Of a stretch of DNA of 64,000 nt, positions 1 to 8,230 are shown piece after piece (position 1 is the stretch's first letter; each line of letters starts with the position of its first letter). Source of the DNA: RHLJ01 sp963974345 (lineage in GTDB: Bacteria; Bacteroidota; Rhodothermia; Balneolales; Balneolaceae); NCBI GenBank assembly GCA_963974345.1, contig CAXBBW010000009.1, positions 1 to 64,000 of the forward strand, written 5' to 3'. Made by a program: the position numbers and the translations under genes. A model generated the notes under the pieces. It saw only the letters and a program-made list of their open reading frames with translations. It searched no databases and had not been told where the DNA came from.

Positions 1-445
1 ATTGAAGCGAACCCGATTAATGTTTTCTTGATCATACTGGTTTAAAACGCCTAACATAATATTATCCGAACGAGGATAATGGGTTCTTGTACTGATAACA
101 TCCTGGGAACGGGTTAAATGTATTCAAAATCAAAGGTTTTAGGATATTATCAGAACACTTTTCAAATTTCTTGTCCCAATAACATCCCAAAGTCTCTGAC
201 AGGAATATCATTTTTCTGAGGTATAAGATATTGGTATTAACCAAAGAATCAATAGCATAGCTAAGGTCTGTTAAAGAAATACTTCTTCAAAGGATTTTGT
301 ACCAATCATTGCACGTTGGTTATGTTCTAACAACAGATTTCAGAAACTATTAGTAGAATTTAGATAAATGATAGTTATCTAAATATATTTAGATAGGTAT
401 GTAAATAAATTTAGATACGTATCTAACTAACTAAATGTACGTACA
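1..445. other. AT-rich stretch without a recognisable gene
   Basis: I see no credible coding region here. The only longer open frame (minus strand, about 60 codons at 62-244) has no recognisable domain. At 61-80 there is a small inverted repeat (ATTATCC, six-base loop, GGATAAT) without a T-run. The right part, 358-426, holds the repeated ATTTAGATA words described separately. The stretch precedes a broken HU-like gene, so it may be old accessory DNA; that is inference. Confidence 0.5.
358..426. repeat. Cluster of ATTTAGATA words with a 20-bp palindrome
   Basis: The word ATTTAGATA occurs at 358-366, 387-395 and 409-417, and in inverted form (TATCTAAAT) at 376-384, with a further TATCTAA at 420-426. 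Two of the copies form a perfect 20-bp palindrome at 376-395. The cluster ends about 20 bases before the ATG of the HU-like pseudogene at 446, so it could have been an operator or protein-binding array for that gene. The function is not known. Confidence 0.55.
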
Positions 446-825
446 ATGTCAGTTTTATATAGAGTAGTTTCAAAAAAACCGGGCGGAATGGCTGGGTAGA
501 ATACCCCTAAGTATTACCCGATGGTAACAAGCAGGGAAATGGCGAGCCTTAGCGAAGTGTGTGAACGGATTGCGGAACGTTCTACCTTCAGCAGGGCAGA
601 TGTAGTTGGGGTAGTGCAGTCCTTGATTGATCTGCTGCCGGAACTATTACTGGATGGCAAGAACGACCGGCTGGATTCGGTATCTTCAGCATTCATGCCT
701 CGGGACAGGGGAAAGACCGACCAGAAAAAGTAACTGCCCGGGATATCACGAAACTAAAAATGACGTTCCTGCCCGACAAGAAAATTAAAAAGAAGCTCAA
801 AGAGGCCACCTTCGTAAAGGCATAA
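446..825 (+). pseudogene. Broken HU-related DNA-binding protein
   Basis: The reading frame from ATG 446 begins MSVLYRVVSKKPGG and resembles the HU-related DNA-binding proteins common in Bacteroidota. It meets an in-frame TAG at 497-499, then continues with CERIAERSTFSRADVVGVVQ, typical of the family's helical part. After LLLDGKN the frame is lost: the family's RLDGFGIFSI segment is only readable in another frame (GFGIFSIHASGQGK and onward to VKA and TAA at 823-825). A 4-base deletion near 672 would explain the shift. One nonsense codon plus one frameshift make this a clear pseudogene of an originally ~125-residue nucleoid protein. The longest intact part, 521-733, should not be called as a real gene. 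Confidence 0.82.
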
Positions 826-893
826 AATACCCTGAATCTCAGCCCTGAGCTTCATTAGCATTTTCTTTTCATATCATCAAAAGCTTTTCGTAG

Positions 894-1394
894 TTATATG
901 ATCCCACGACTGGTTATGCGGAAGTAATCAAAGGAAACATCAAATGGAGCATCAGGTTTGTTAGTTGATGAATCGAACCAATAGGTACTGGTCATACTTT
1001 GTGTGATGACGCCATCACTTACAATCAATCCGGCTTTAATGTCTTTAAGTAGAATATAATCTGAACCGAGTTCTTCCCAGTTATTACCATTCAAAGAATA
1101 GGAAGCTGTATAAGTGTTTCCTTCTTTTTCGAGTTTTAGTAGAAGAACATTATCATTAATAATCTCTTCCGGTAGATTAAAAGATCCTGCTGATTTAGCA
1201 CTATTACTATTTTCAGAAACATCGCCCGGCTCACTTGTAATTGTAAGTGCTCCTGATTTTGCAGTTAAACTATGATTAGTATCATTTTCACGAACCCAGC
1301 TCCACTGTGAACCCAGCGAACCAAATACCAGAGATATTGTACAAAAAAAAGAAAAAACCAGAATAAGCGAATGTTTAAAAAAAGTAGTTCGCAT
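894..1394 (-). CDS. Orphan secreted beta-sandwich protein, shortened copy of the GH3 C-terminal domain
   Basis: 166 residues with an N-terminal signal peptide (about 1-25) followed directly by a domain nearly identical to the last part of the GH3 protein encoded at 3316-7122 (shared stretches GSLGSQWSWVREN, LLKDIKAGLIV, ITQSMTST, FDSSTNKPDAPF). Compared with that copy, about 75 residues in the middle are missing without loss of frame. The domain is of the LamG/GH43 C2-like beta-sandwich type that often binds or positions glycans. No catalytic module is attached. It is likely a duplication product; whether the shortened sandwich folds is doubtful. Confidence 0.6.
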   Translation of the reverse strand: MRTTFFKHSLILVFSFFCTISLVFGSLGSQWSWVRENDTNHSLTAKSGALTITSEPGDVSENSNSAKSAGSFNLPEEIINDNVLLLKLEKEGNTYTASYSLNGNNWEELGSDYILLKDIKAGLIVSDGVITQSMTSTYWFDSSTNKPDAPFDVSFDYFRITSRGII

Positions 1395-1450
1395 TCTTTA
1401 GATTATATGTTCAGATTCAGAATCTTTTTATATCATAGTACCAGTTTATA

Positions 1451-2338
1451 CTACTTAGATTCAGTTAAAAAGAACTCAACCATAGCAGTAAATGTATTTT
1501 CGTTAAAGGTTACAGGTCCGTGTCCTCCTCCTTCAACGGTAATAAAATCAGTTAGTATTCCTACCTTATTCAATAAACCCGAGAATAACTCGCTTTGGCA
1601 ATGTGGAACTACGTTGTCCGCATCTCCATGAATCACTAAAAAAGGTGGATCTGTTTCATCCACAAATGTTACCGGACTTAGTAATGCAATTGCCCCAGGA
1701 TGGTCAGCCGGGTTGCCTTTTATAATAGCAGCCTCAGGAGATTTAGCGTCTTTATATTCTGTACAGTTGTTGTCCATATTAGCCAGATCCACTGGTCCAA
1801 ACCAGTCCACTACTGCATCAACAGAGCTGCTTATAGAAGTAAAATTTCCCAAATTGCCTACCAAATTCATTGTTGTATCAGCAACCGTATACTCGGAGAG
1901 ATTGTTGGTAACTCCTGCTAATGAAGCCAAATGCCCACCCGAAGAAAAGCCGGTTATTCCAATAAATGAATTATCAATAGTGTATAGATCAGCATTTGCC
2001 CTAATATACCTAATTGCAGCTTTTACATCGTGAATCTGAGCGGGGTAAGCGGAATCCATACTTGAGCGATGATTAATAGAAATAACAGCAAATCCATTTT
2101 CAAGTAAGGGTTTTCCCATCATCTGATATGCCATTCCTTTCAAATTATTGGCGAACCAAGCACTACCATAAATGATAACAATTGCTTTATGTGTGGCTTC
2201 GCCATTGTCTGGAAGGTAAATATCCATATTGTGATATTCATTTCCATCATTAGCATAGTTGACATCAAGCCATTGCTCTTGCGAAAAACTGTTTGAGTAA
2301 CTGAAGAGTAGAATTAAGGTATATAAAAGTGTTTTCAT
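1451..2338 (-). CDS. Secreted alpha/beta hydrolase, carbohydrate esterase-like
   Basis: 295 residues with a signal peptide (about 1-19, ending near SFSQ). The fold is the BD-FAE/acetyl-esterase type of alpha/beta hydrolase: an oxyanion-region strand AIVIIYGSAW, nucleophile elbow GFSSGGH, an acid region HGDADNVVPHCQS and a late catalytic His in GGGHGP. Known relatives remove acetyl or feruloyl groups from hemicellulose. It lies on the same strand as two other esterases, a GH3 and a GH97 enzyme, which supports a role in removing acyl decorations from xylan-like substrates. The exact substrate cannot be read from sequence. Confidence 0.75.
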   Translation of the reverse strand: MKTLLYTLILLFSYSNSFSQEQWLDVNYANDGNEYHNMDIYLPDNGEATHKAIVIIYGSAWFANNLKGMAYQMMGKPLLENGFAVISINHRSSMDSAYPAQIHDVKAAIRYIRANADLYTIDNSFIGITGFSSGGHLASLAGVTNNLSEYTVADTTMNLVGNLGNFTSISSSVDAVVDWFGPVDLANMDNNCTEYKDAKSPEAAIIKGNPADHPGAIALLSPVTFVDETDPPFLVIHGDADNVVPHCQSELFSGLLNKVGILTDFITVEGGGHGPVTFNENTFTAMVEFFLTESK

Positions 2339-2383
2339 CCAAAAAATTTTACATCCTAAAGTTTTTAATAGTCTTAACAGTTA

Positions 2384-3295
2384 TCACTTAAAGTTTTTTT
2401 TGTCTGTAGTCCAGTATTCTGATGCAGCTAATCCCGGGGGATTTCCGGTAAACATCTTTCCGGCTTTTTCATCTCCTTTCAGCTGCCATTGATACCATGC
2501 AGTGGCAACTTTTGCAAATTCTCCACCTTGAGGCTGACGATAGGTTCCCCCATGACCAACATCCATATTTGCTACAAATACAGGAACATGATCAATCCTT
2601 TTATAATCATCCATCCCGTTATTGTAGGCAATATCTGACTCGCCCCCAAGCATGTAAATTGTTGGTGAATGGAGTTTTTTAAGATGATCTTTAGTAAGTG
2701 CCGGCATGCCAGGAAATCCACCGGGTTGAGGAAGTATGCCACTGTTAAATACACCCAGAGTCGTAACCCTTGTGTCAGGTGCTGCTTCTAGGGCCTGAAG
2801 TCCTCCACAGGACATTCCGCTTACGGCAATCTTATCTGTGTCTATTTTTTGAAAATAGGGGCTTTTTTCATCTTTATTTTGAGCAATAGCCCAATCAATG
2901 GCATCGGTAAGTTGTGAAGATGTTGATCCGCCCTGACTTTGCTCTCCTTCCTTAGGCATCGGACCAATGGCGATCACTAGAAATCCGTAAGAAGAAACCT
3001 CGTTCAAAAAATTAACATGTTCCCATGGGGAATTTGCACAAGCACCATTACCCCATGAAATTATGGGAAGCTTTAGATCATCTCCGAAAAGTGTTAGGTC
3101 TGAAGGTCTGAAAATAGTGTGGGTAGGAAGCGAACCTTCTGAAATCATGAGTGCTTTATAAGAGCCTGTTCCACCATCTTCTACCAGTTTAGATGTGATT
3201 TGAGCTGATACAGATGAATAAGATAGTATCCATACGCAGATCAAAAAAAAGAAGGCATGTAAATAGCTTTGAGTAAGTTTTTTTATTGGTATCAT
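2384..3295 (-). CDS. Secreted alpha/beta hydrolase, PHB-depolymerase/cutinase-like
   Basis: 303 residues. Residues 1-32 form a signal peptide ending in SVSAQ. The core shows an early GNGACANSPW segment, the nucleophile elbow GMSCGGLQALEAA, a Cys-rich neighbourhood, and a C-terminal His in DVGHGGTYRQ. This resembles the chlorophyllase/PET-hydrolase/feruloyl esterase branch of secreted hydrolases. The gene sits between the GH3 gene and the BD-FAE-like esterase, with short gaps, so they are probably co-transcribed. A hemicellulose ester substrate is inferred from context. Confidence 0.7.
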   Translation of the reverse strand: MIPIKKLTQSYLHAFFFLICVWILSYSSVSAQITSKLVEDGGTGSYKALMISEGSLPTHTIFRPSDLTLFGDDLKLPIISWGNGACANSPWEHVNFLNEVSSYGFLVIAIGPMPKEGEQSQGGSTSSQLTDAIDWAIAQNKDEKSPYFQKIDTDKIAVSGMSCGGLQALEAAPDTRVTTLGVFNSGILPQPGGFPGMPALTKDHLKKLHSPTIYMLGGESDIAYNNGMDDYKRIDHVPVFVANMDVGHGGTYRQPQGGEFAKVATAWYQWQLKGDEKAGKMFTGNPPGLAASEYWTTDKKNFK

Positions 3296-3315
3296 AATGT
3301 TTTTTAATAGTTAAG

Positions 3316-6300
3316 TTACTTCAGTCCATAATTTTCGATTCGAAAGTAATCGAAGGAAACATTGAAAGGGGCATCAGGTTTGTTGGTAGACGAATCGAAC
3401 CAGAAAGTGCTGGTCATACTTTGAGTGATAATCCCATCATTCACAATCAATCCGGCTTTTATGTCTTTTAGCAAGATATCAGCGGAGCCAAGTTGCTTAA
3501 ATTCCTTACCGTCAGTAGAATAATAGGCGGTGTAGATACTTCCTTTTTTCTCGAGTTTTAGTTCAAGATCGTTAGTACCGATGACTTCTTCAGAAAGTTC
3601 AAATCTGGCAGCGGATCTTGCGATGTCATTTTCTTCTACCAATAGATCAATGGTTCCAGGTTGTATCCCTTGCTGTCGTGTGGTTTTGATAACAGCGCGG
3701 AACATAAGTTTCACAAAATTTGCGTCATCCTGATAAGCGAGAATACCCGCATTTTCAGGCTGAGTTGGAGTTCTTGAAGCCACCAGTTTGGTTTCGATGG
3801 CCCAGTCGTTGTTGGCACTTTGAAGCAACAAGTTTTTGGCGTTGTTGCTGCCTTCAGAAATATCGCCTACTTCGCTGGTAATGGTTAAGGCACCTGAATT
3901 TTTAGACATGGAATGCTTGGCGGAGTTTTCACGAACCCAGCTCCATTGTGAACCCAGCGAGCCATTGAATTCATCACTTTTCGACTTTTCATCAAAATGA
4001 ACGTAATAGGTGTTTTTCTCGAAGGTATTGTAATCCACAAAGTGTATAACTGCGGTGCCGGGTACGCCTTGGGCTTGCTCAATATCCACAGCTATGTTTT
4101 TGTCAACGGCAGTGGCTGTAACCTGAGGAGCTTTTCCGGATTTGTCTAGCAAGTAGCTGTAGGAACGGTTATCGGCATTGAAACCTTGGATAGTTTTGCC
4201 ACTTACCTCAATGGTTTTTGGGGTCAAATTTGGCATCACTTTAATGGGATAACTTCCTTTTGCTGTGCTTCCATTGTAAGAAACCGTGGCAATAATGTTT
4301 GCCACACCAGGATTGTGAGCGGTTACTTGGCCGTCACTATCCACAGTGGCTACCCGTTGATCGTTGCTTTTGTAGGTAACCTGAGCTTTAGCGAGATCAA
4401 TAAAACTGTCGTCGGTTAAGCTGGCTGTTAAACTAGTGGAAGTTTTGTATCCTGGTTCCATAACAATGGTTTCGGCTTCGGCAACCACAGTGCGCAGAAC
4501 GGATTGGTATTCGCCGCTCATAGTGGCCGTTACCTCTCCTTTAATGTCTCGAGATGAAGCGCCGATTTCGAATATGTATTTTCCCTGATCGAAGGTGATT
4601 TTGTCGTTTTCGGAATCCCAGAACCACAGATCAGAACCGTCGATTTCGATATCCACGGTTTTGGTTTGTCCTGCAGGAATGGTAACTCGTTGGAACCCTT
4701 TCAATCTTTTAATGGGGCGTTGTAACGTGGCGGGGCTTTCAGGGGTTTTTACATATACCTGAACAACTTCATCACCGTCAACTTCTCCGGTGTTAGATAC
4801 ATCTACAGAAACGGTTACTGTTCCGTTGGGGGTTATGCTTTTCTTGTTGATAGCAAAGTTGCTGTAATCGAAGGTAGTATAAGAGAGTCCAAATCCGAAT
4901 TCATAGGAAACATCTCCATCAAAATACCAGTAAGTACGACCGTCGTTTTCGGGACTTTTACGCAAGCTGTAATCGTTGAAATCGGGAAGATCTTCAACAG
5001 ATTTGTACCAAGTGAGAGGTGTTTTACCTCCTGGATTCACATCCCCAAACAAAATTTTAGCCATAGCATAGCCCTGAGCCTGTCCGTTGTACCCAGTGAA
5101 AATAATACCCGGAATATTGGGGTTGTTTTTAAAACCTTCTACTTCCACCATACCCATGGTTTGCATTACTACGATAGTATTGGGATTTACTTTAGCTACA
5201 GCATTTATCAGTTCTTCCTGATTGCCGGGTAGTTTCAGAGAAAAACGGTCGGATTCTTCCCGCCCTGTGTTTTGATCGGTACCTACAAATATGATGGCGA
5301 CATCTGCAGATTGGGCAATGTCGAGCGTGGCTTTGTCGGTGGCGGGAGTTTCAGGCTCGCGGTAAACAAAGTATAAATCCTGAGCCCCGGTAATCCCCAA
5401 AGTGTTCACTTTGGCTGTAATAGTTGCCTGGCGACCAAAAAACCCACCGCCCTGCTGGGTACTTTCCACTTTGCTGGAAGCAATTATGTTTCCAGTTGAC
5501 GAACCCACGCGTACATCCACAGAACCGCCATTGGTGGCAACGGTAAAGTTGAAACGGATTGAATCTAGTTTGGTCACATCAATATTACCGTATGCAGTCC
5601 AATCTCCATCTTTAATACCTCGAATAGAAGTACGACCAAAACGATTAGCTATAATTAATCCAGGAGCGGATTCCATATAATCGGTGGCATCGTATTCCTG
5701 ATCATCGCCATCGGAACTGATGGTAGTAAATCGGGTTGGGGTGAAGAAGTCATTGCGACGCTCTGTATTGCCACTTCCTGCCAACACTACTTCTAGATCC
5801 AGATTATTTTCTGCAATATATTGCTTTAATCCTTCCTGTGGTGTGGTTTTGATGGAATCCTCAACAGGCCCCGAGTAATCGCCCAGCTCTATTTTATCAG
5901 CTTGAGGACCGAGGATAGCAATCTTCTTAATTATTAAAGGATCGAAAGGCAGTGCTTTAGTATTGGTGGTTTTGCTGAGTTCGTTTTTCAGCAGCACTGG
6001 AGACATAACCGCGGTTAAAATTGCCAGATCATTATGCGAAGGATCGTTTACAATACTAGGTTTGATGCCGGCATACGGTACAATGCTTGGAGGATCAAAC
6101 TCACCCAAACGCATACGAATAGTGAACATATTGATGAGTGCGCGATTTATATCGGATTCTGTAATAAGGCCTTGTTCTAGTGCGGTTATTGCATGGCGTT
6201 GGTATTCGCCACCACAATCGGAATCTACACCGGTCTTTAAGCCCATAGCGGTAGCTTCCACCCCATCTTTAGCATAATTATGCCCATTGTACATGTCTCC

Positions 6301-7122
6301 TATGGCTCCGCAGTCTCCAGTTACATAGCCATCCATACCATAAGTTCGGCGAGCGATTTCATCAACTAGAAGCCCGTTATTTGAAACGGGAGTACCATTT
6401 ACAGCACCATAAGCAGTCATAATCGAAGGTAAAGCATCTTTGGTAATCAGCGCGCGATACGGCTTAAGGTAGTATTCGCGCATATCACGGTCGTCCATGT
6501 CGGAGCTACCTGTGTGGCGGTTAAACTCGGTATTGTTGGCAATAAAATGCTTTCCAGTGGGTACGGTTTTTAGATATGTTGGATCGTTCCCCATCAATCC
6601 TTTAATAAAACCACTTGAGATTTTGGAAACCAGAAAGGGGTCTTCGGCAAAAGTTTCCGCAGTGCGGCCCCAGCGTGGATCGCGGGTTGGTTCTACCACC
6701 GGCGACCAGTAAGTTAGGGTGAAAATCAAATCATGATTAAAACCTCGGGCTTCATCAGAAATCACTTTGGTTTCTTTTTTTACTAAGTCAGGGTCCCAGG
6801 TTGAGCCCATTGCCACGCTGTTGGGGAAGGAGGTGGCTGTCATACCTGCATTGTTATTTCTGCCCATTACTCCGTGAAGTGCTTCTCCCCAGACATCGTA
6901 TTTATTTACACCTAATCGAGGAATGGGAGGCATTGTATTTCCAAGCTGACTTTGCTTTTCTTCAAGGGTCATTCGAGAAACAAGATCAGCCGCTCGTTCC
7001 TCAAAGGAATACGACGTGTTTAAATAGATTGGCTTTTCTGAAACCTGTTGGCCTGATATAAAAGCTGTAGCTATTATTGATAAAACAGCTAAAGCTGTTA
7101 ACCTAAAAAAGTATTTTTTCAT
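3316..7122 (-). CDS. Large multidomain GH3 beta-glycosidase (beta-xylosidase/beta-glucosidase type)
   Basis: 1268 residues with a signal peptide (1-24). The GH3 N-domain has EPTRDPRWGR (about 145-153), KHFIANNTEFNR (191-202) and YVTGDCGAIGD, where D270 is the expected nucleophile. The GH3 C-domain is interrupted at about 470-590 by a CBM6-like beta-sandwich and resumes with the FVGTDQNTGREESDR segment. Then follow an FnIII-like domain (about 755-855), a BIG2-like Ig domain (about 890-965), a second Ig/cadherin-like segment (965-1045) and a LamG/GH43 C2-like sandwich (1049-1268). The typical GH3 length is 700-850 residues, so the tail is a large addition. It probably trims xylo- or gluco-oligosaccharides in the periplasm or at the surface. 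Confidence 0.9.
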   Translation of the reverse strand: MKKYFFRLTALAVLSIIATAFISGQQVSEKPIYLNTSYSFEERAADLVSRMTLEEKQSQLGNTMPPIPRLGVNKYDVWGEALHGVMGRNNNAGMTATSFPNSVAMGSTWDPDLVKKETKVISDEARGFNHDLIFTLTYWSPVVEPTRDPRWGRTAETFAEDPFLVSKISSGFIKGLMGNDPTYLKTVPTGKHFIANNTEFNRHTGSSDMDDRDMREYYLKPYRALITKDALPSIMTAYGAVNGTPVSNNGLLVDEIARRTYGMDGYVTGDCGAIGDMYNGHNYAKDGVEATAMGLKTGVDSDCGGEYQRHAITALEQGLITESDINRALINMFTIRMRLGEFDPPSIVPYAGIKPSIVNDPSHNDLAILTAVMSPVLLKNELSKTTNTKALPFDPLIIKKIAILGPQADKIELGDYSGPVEDSIKTTPQEGLKQYIAENNLDLEVVLAGSGNTERRNDFFTPTRFTTISSDGDDQEYDATDYMESAPGLIIANRFGRTSIRGIKDGDWTAYGNIDVTKLDSIRFNFTVATNGGSVDVRVGSSTGNIIASSKVESTQQGGGFFGRQATITAKVNTLGITGAQDLYFVYREPETPATDKATLDIAQSADVAIIFVGTDQNTGREESDRFSLKLPGNQEELINAVAKVNPNTIVVMQTMGMVEVEGFKNNPNIPGIIFTGYNGQAQGYAMAKILFGDVNPGGKTPLTWYKSVEDLPDFNDYSLRKSPENDGRTYWYFDGDVSYEFGFGLSYTTFDYSNFAINKKSITPNGTVTVSVDVSNTGEVDGDEVVQVYVKTPESPATLQRPIKRLKGFQRVTIPAGQTKTVDIEIDGSDLWFWDSENDKITFDQGKYIFEIGASSRDIKGEVTATMSGEYQSVLRTVVAEAETIVMEPGYKTSTSLTASLTDDSFIDLAKAQVTYKSNDQRVATVDSDGQVTAHNPGVANIIATVSYNGSTAKGSYPIKVMPNLTPKTIEVSGKTIQGFNADNRSYSYLLDKSGKAPQVTATAVDKNIAVDIEQAQGVPGTAVIHFVDYNTFEKNTYYVHFDEKSKSDEFNGSLGSQWSWVRENSAKHSMSKNSGALTITSEVGDISEGSNNAKNLLLQSANNDWAIETKLVASRTPTQPENAGILAYQDDANFVKLMFRAVIKTTRQQGIQPGTIDLLVEENDIARSAARFELSEEVIGTNDLELKLEKKGSIYTAYYSTDGKEFKQLGSADILLKDIKAGLIVNDGIITQSMTSTFWFDSSTNKPDAPFNVSFDYFRIENYGLK

Positions 7123-7154
7123 TGTTTTGGCTTTCCAGATATAATCATTTTAGT

Positions 7155-7193
7155 CCAATACCGAGTTGAGTCTTCAAATCAAGTCAGTATTGG
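7155..7193 (-). other. Intergenic stem-loop between esterase and GH3 genes
   Basis: CCAATAC at 7155-7161 pairs with GTATTGG at 7187-7193, and the stem continues inward (GA/TC, TTGA/TCAA) with two mismatches. There is no T-run on either side, so it is not a standard terminator. Lying inside a probable operon, it could be an RNA stability or processing structure. Confidence 0.45.
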
Positions 7194-7207
7194 CTATTAA
7201 TTGTTCT

Positions 7208-8140
7208 TTAATTGGCTGAAAGAAATTTATTTACATCCAGCCAATATATGAATGCATCAAACCAGCGGTTACTGGTACGATCTGGATTTCCAAGTCCAAA
7301 ACCATGTCCCCCATTCTGGTAAAGGTGAAACTCGACCGGAATACCTGCTTTATACCAGGATTCAATTATCCCATTTTGGCCATTAAAGAGAAAATCATCC
7401 GTAGCAATCACATTGAACATAGGTGGGGCATTATCCGGAACTTCTACGGGTCCCATTCCTCCATATATCGGACCAATGAAAGCCAGCTTCATAGTTTCAG
7501 AATTAAGGGTTGAGTGCATGGTAAGTCCTGCTCCTGCAGAAAAGCCTATCATGCCTATTCGGTCAGTATCAATGCCCCATTCATCAGCTCTGTTAACAAT
7601 CAATGCATACGCTGCTTCAGCGTCTTCAAGTTGATTATCTAAATTCCAACTTGGACGAGGCGGTGGTGGTGGTGGGTTATCATCCGATTCTTCAGATGCT
7701 GCTGGGGGTGCTGGTCGAGGACCATTCATAAAGGCGGAGAAATCATCGAGTGATTCTGCTGTGGGGCGAAGTCTATATTTTAGTACAAATGCAGCGATTC
7801 CTTGTTCTGCAAGAGCTTCAGCTACTTCCCATCCTTCATTTCCCATCGAAAGCCACATATAACCACCACCTGGTGTAACGATAACAGCAGTGCCATTCGC
7901 TTTGTCAGGATCAGGCAGGAAAGGAGTTAGGGTTGCTGTGGTAATATTTCGTGCCATGGGATCTCCCCATTGGCGGAACCAAGATTCAGTAGCGGGTTGA
8001 TTATCTACCCCACCGGTTCCAAGTAAAATAGCATTCGGTTCATCTGGAGTTTCAAGTGGGTAAATAGTGCCGTCTTGTGCCAAAACCGGGACGGCAAATA
8101 CAAGCAATGAAAAAAAGAGTAATGTTTTTTTTAACTTCAT
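7208..8140 (-). CDS. Secreted alpha/beta hydrolase, acetyl-xylan-esterase-like
   Basis: 310 residues with signal peptide 1-21 (ending VLAQ). Early VIVTPGGGYMWLSMGNEGW carries the HGGG-like oxyanion region of BD-FAE/xylanase-associated esterases, the nucleophile elbow is GFSAGAGL, and the final His is in NGGHGFGLGN. A proline-rich insertion (six consecutive Pro) at about 140-165 lies between strands; it is unusual and probably surface exposed. Such proteins are often annotated as 'endo-1,4-beta-xylanase B-like' but are esterases. It is located between GH97 and GH3 genes in the same orientation. Confidence 0.75.
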   Translation of the reverse strand: MKLKKTLLFFSLLVFAVPVLAQDGTIYPLETPDEPNAILLGTGGVDNQPATESWFRQWGDPMARNITTATLTPFLPDPDKANGTAVIVTPGGGYMWLSMGNEGWEVAEALAEQGIAAFVLKYRLRPTAESLDDFSAFMNGPRPAPPAASEESDDNPPPPPPRPSWNLDNQLEDAEAAYALIVNRADEWGIDTDRIGMIGFSAGAGLTMHSTLNSETMKLAFIGPIYGGMGPVEVPDNAPPMFNVIATDDFLFNGQNGIIESWYKAGIPVEFHLYQNGGHGFGLGNPDRTSNRWFDAFIYWLDVNKFLSAN

Positions 8141-8230
8141 GAGTATTTGGGTTAGTTAGGATTCTATTTTTTTTTGAGAAATTGGAGCTTTAGTTAAAAA
8201 GCGAAACGTTAATTGTTGATTTGTGAAGGA

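Noticed and set aside
62..244. Minus-strand open frame of 60 codons
   Set aside because: No domain, no neighbouring gene in the same direction and a composition like the surrounding non-coding DNA.
521..733. 70-codon open frame as a real gene
   Set aside because: It is the middle of the HU-like pseudogene, bounded by the TAG at 497 and the later frameshift.
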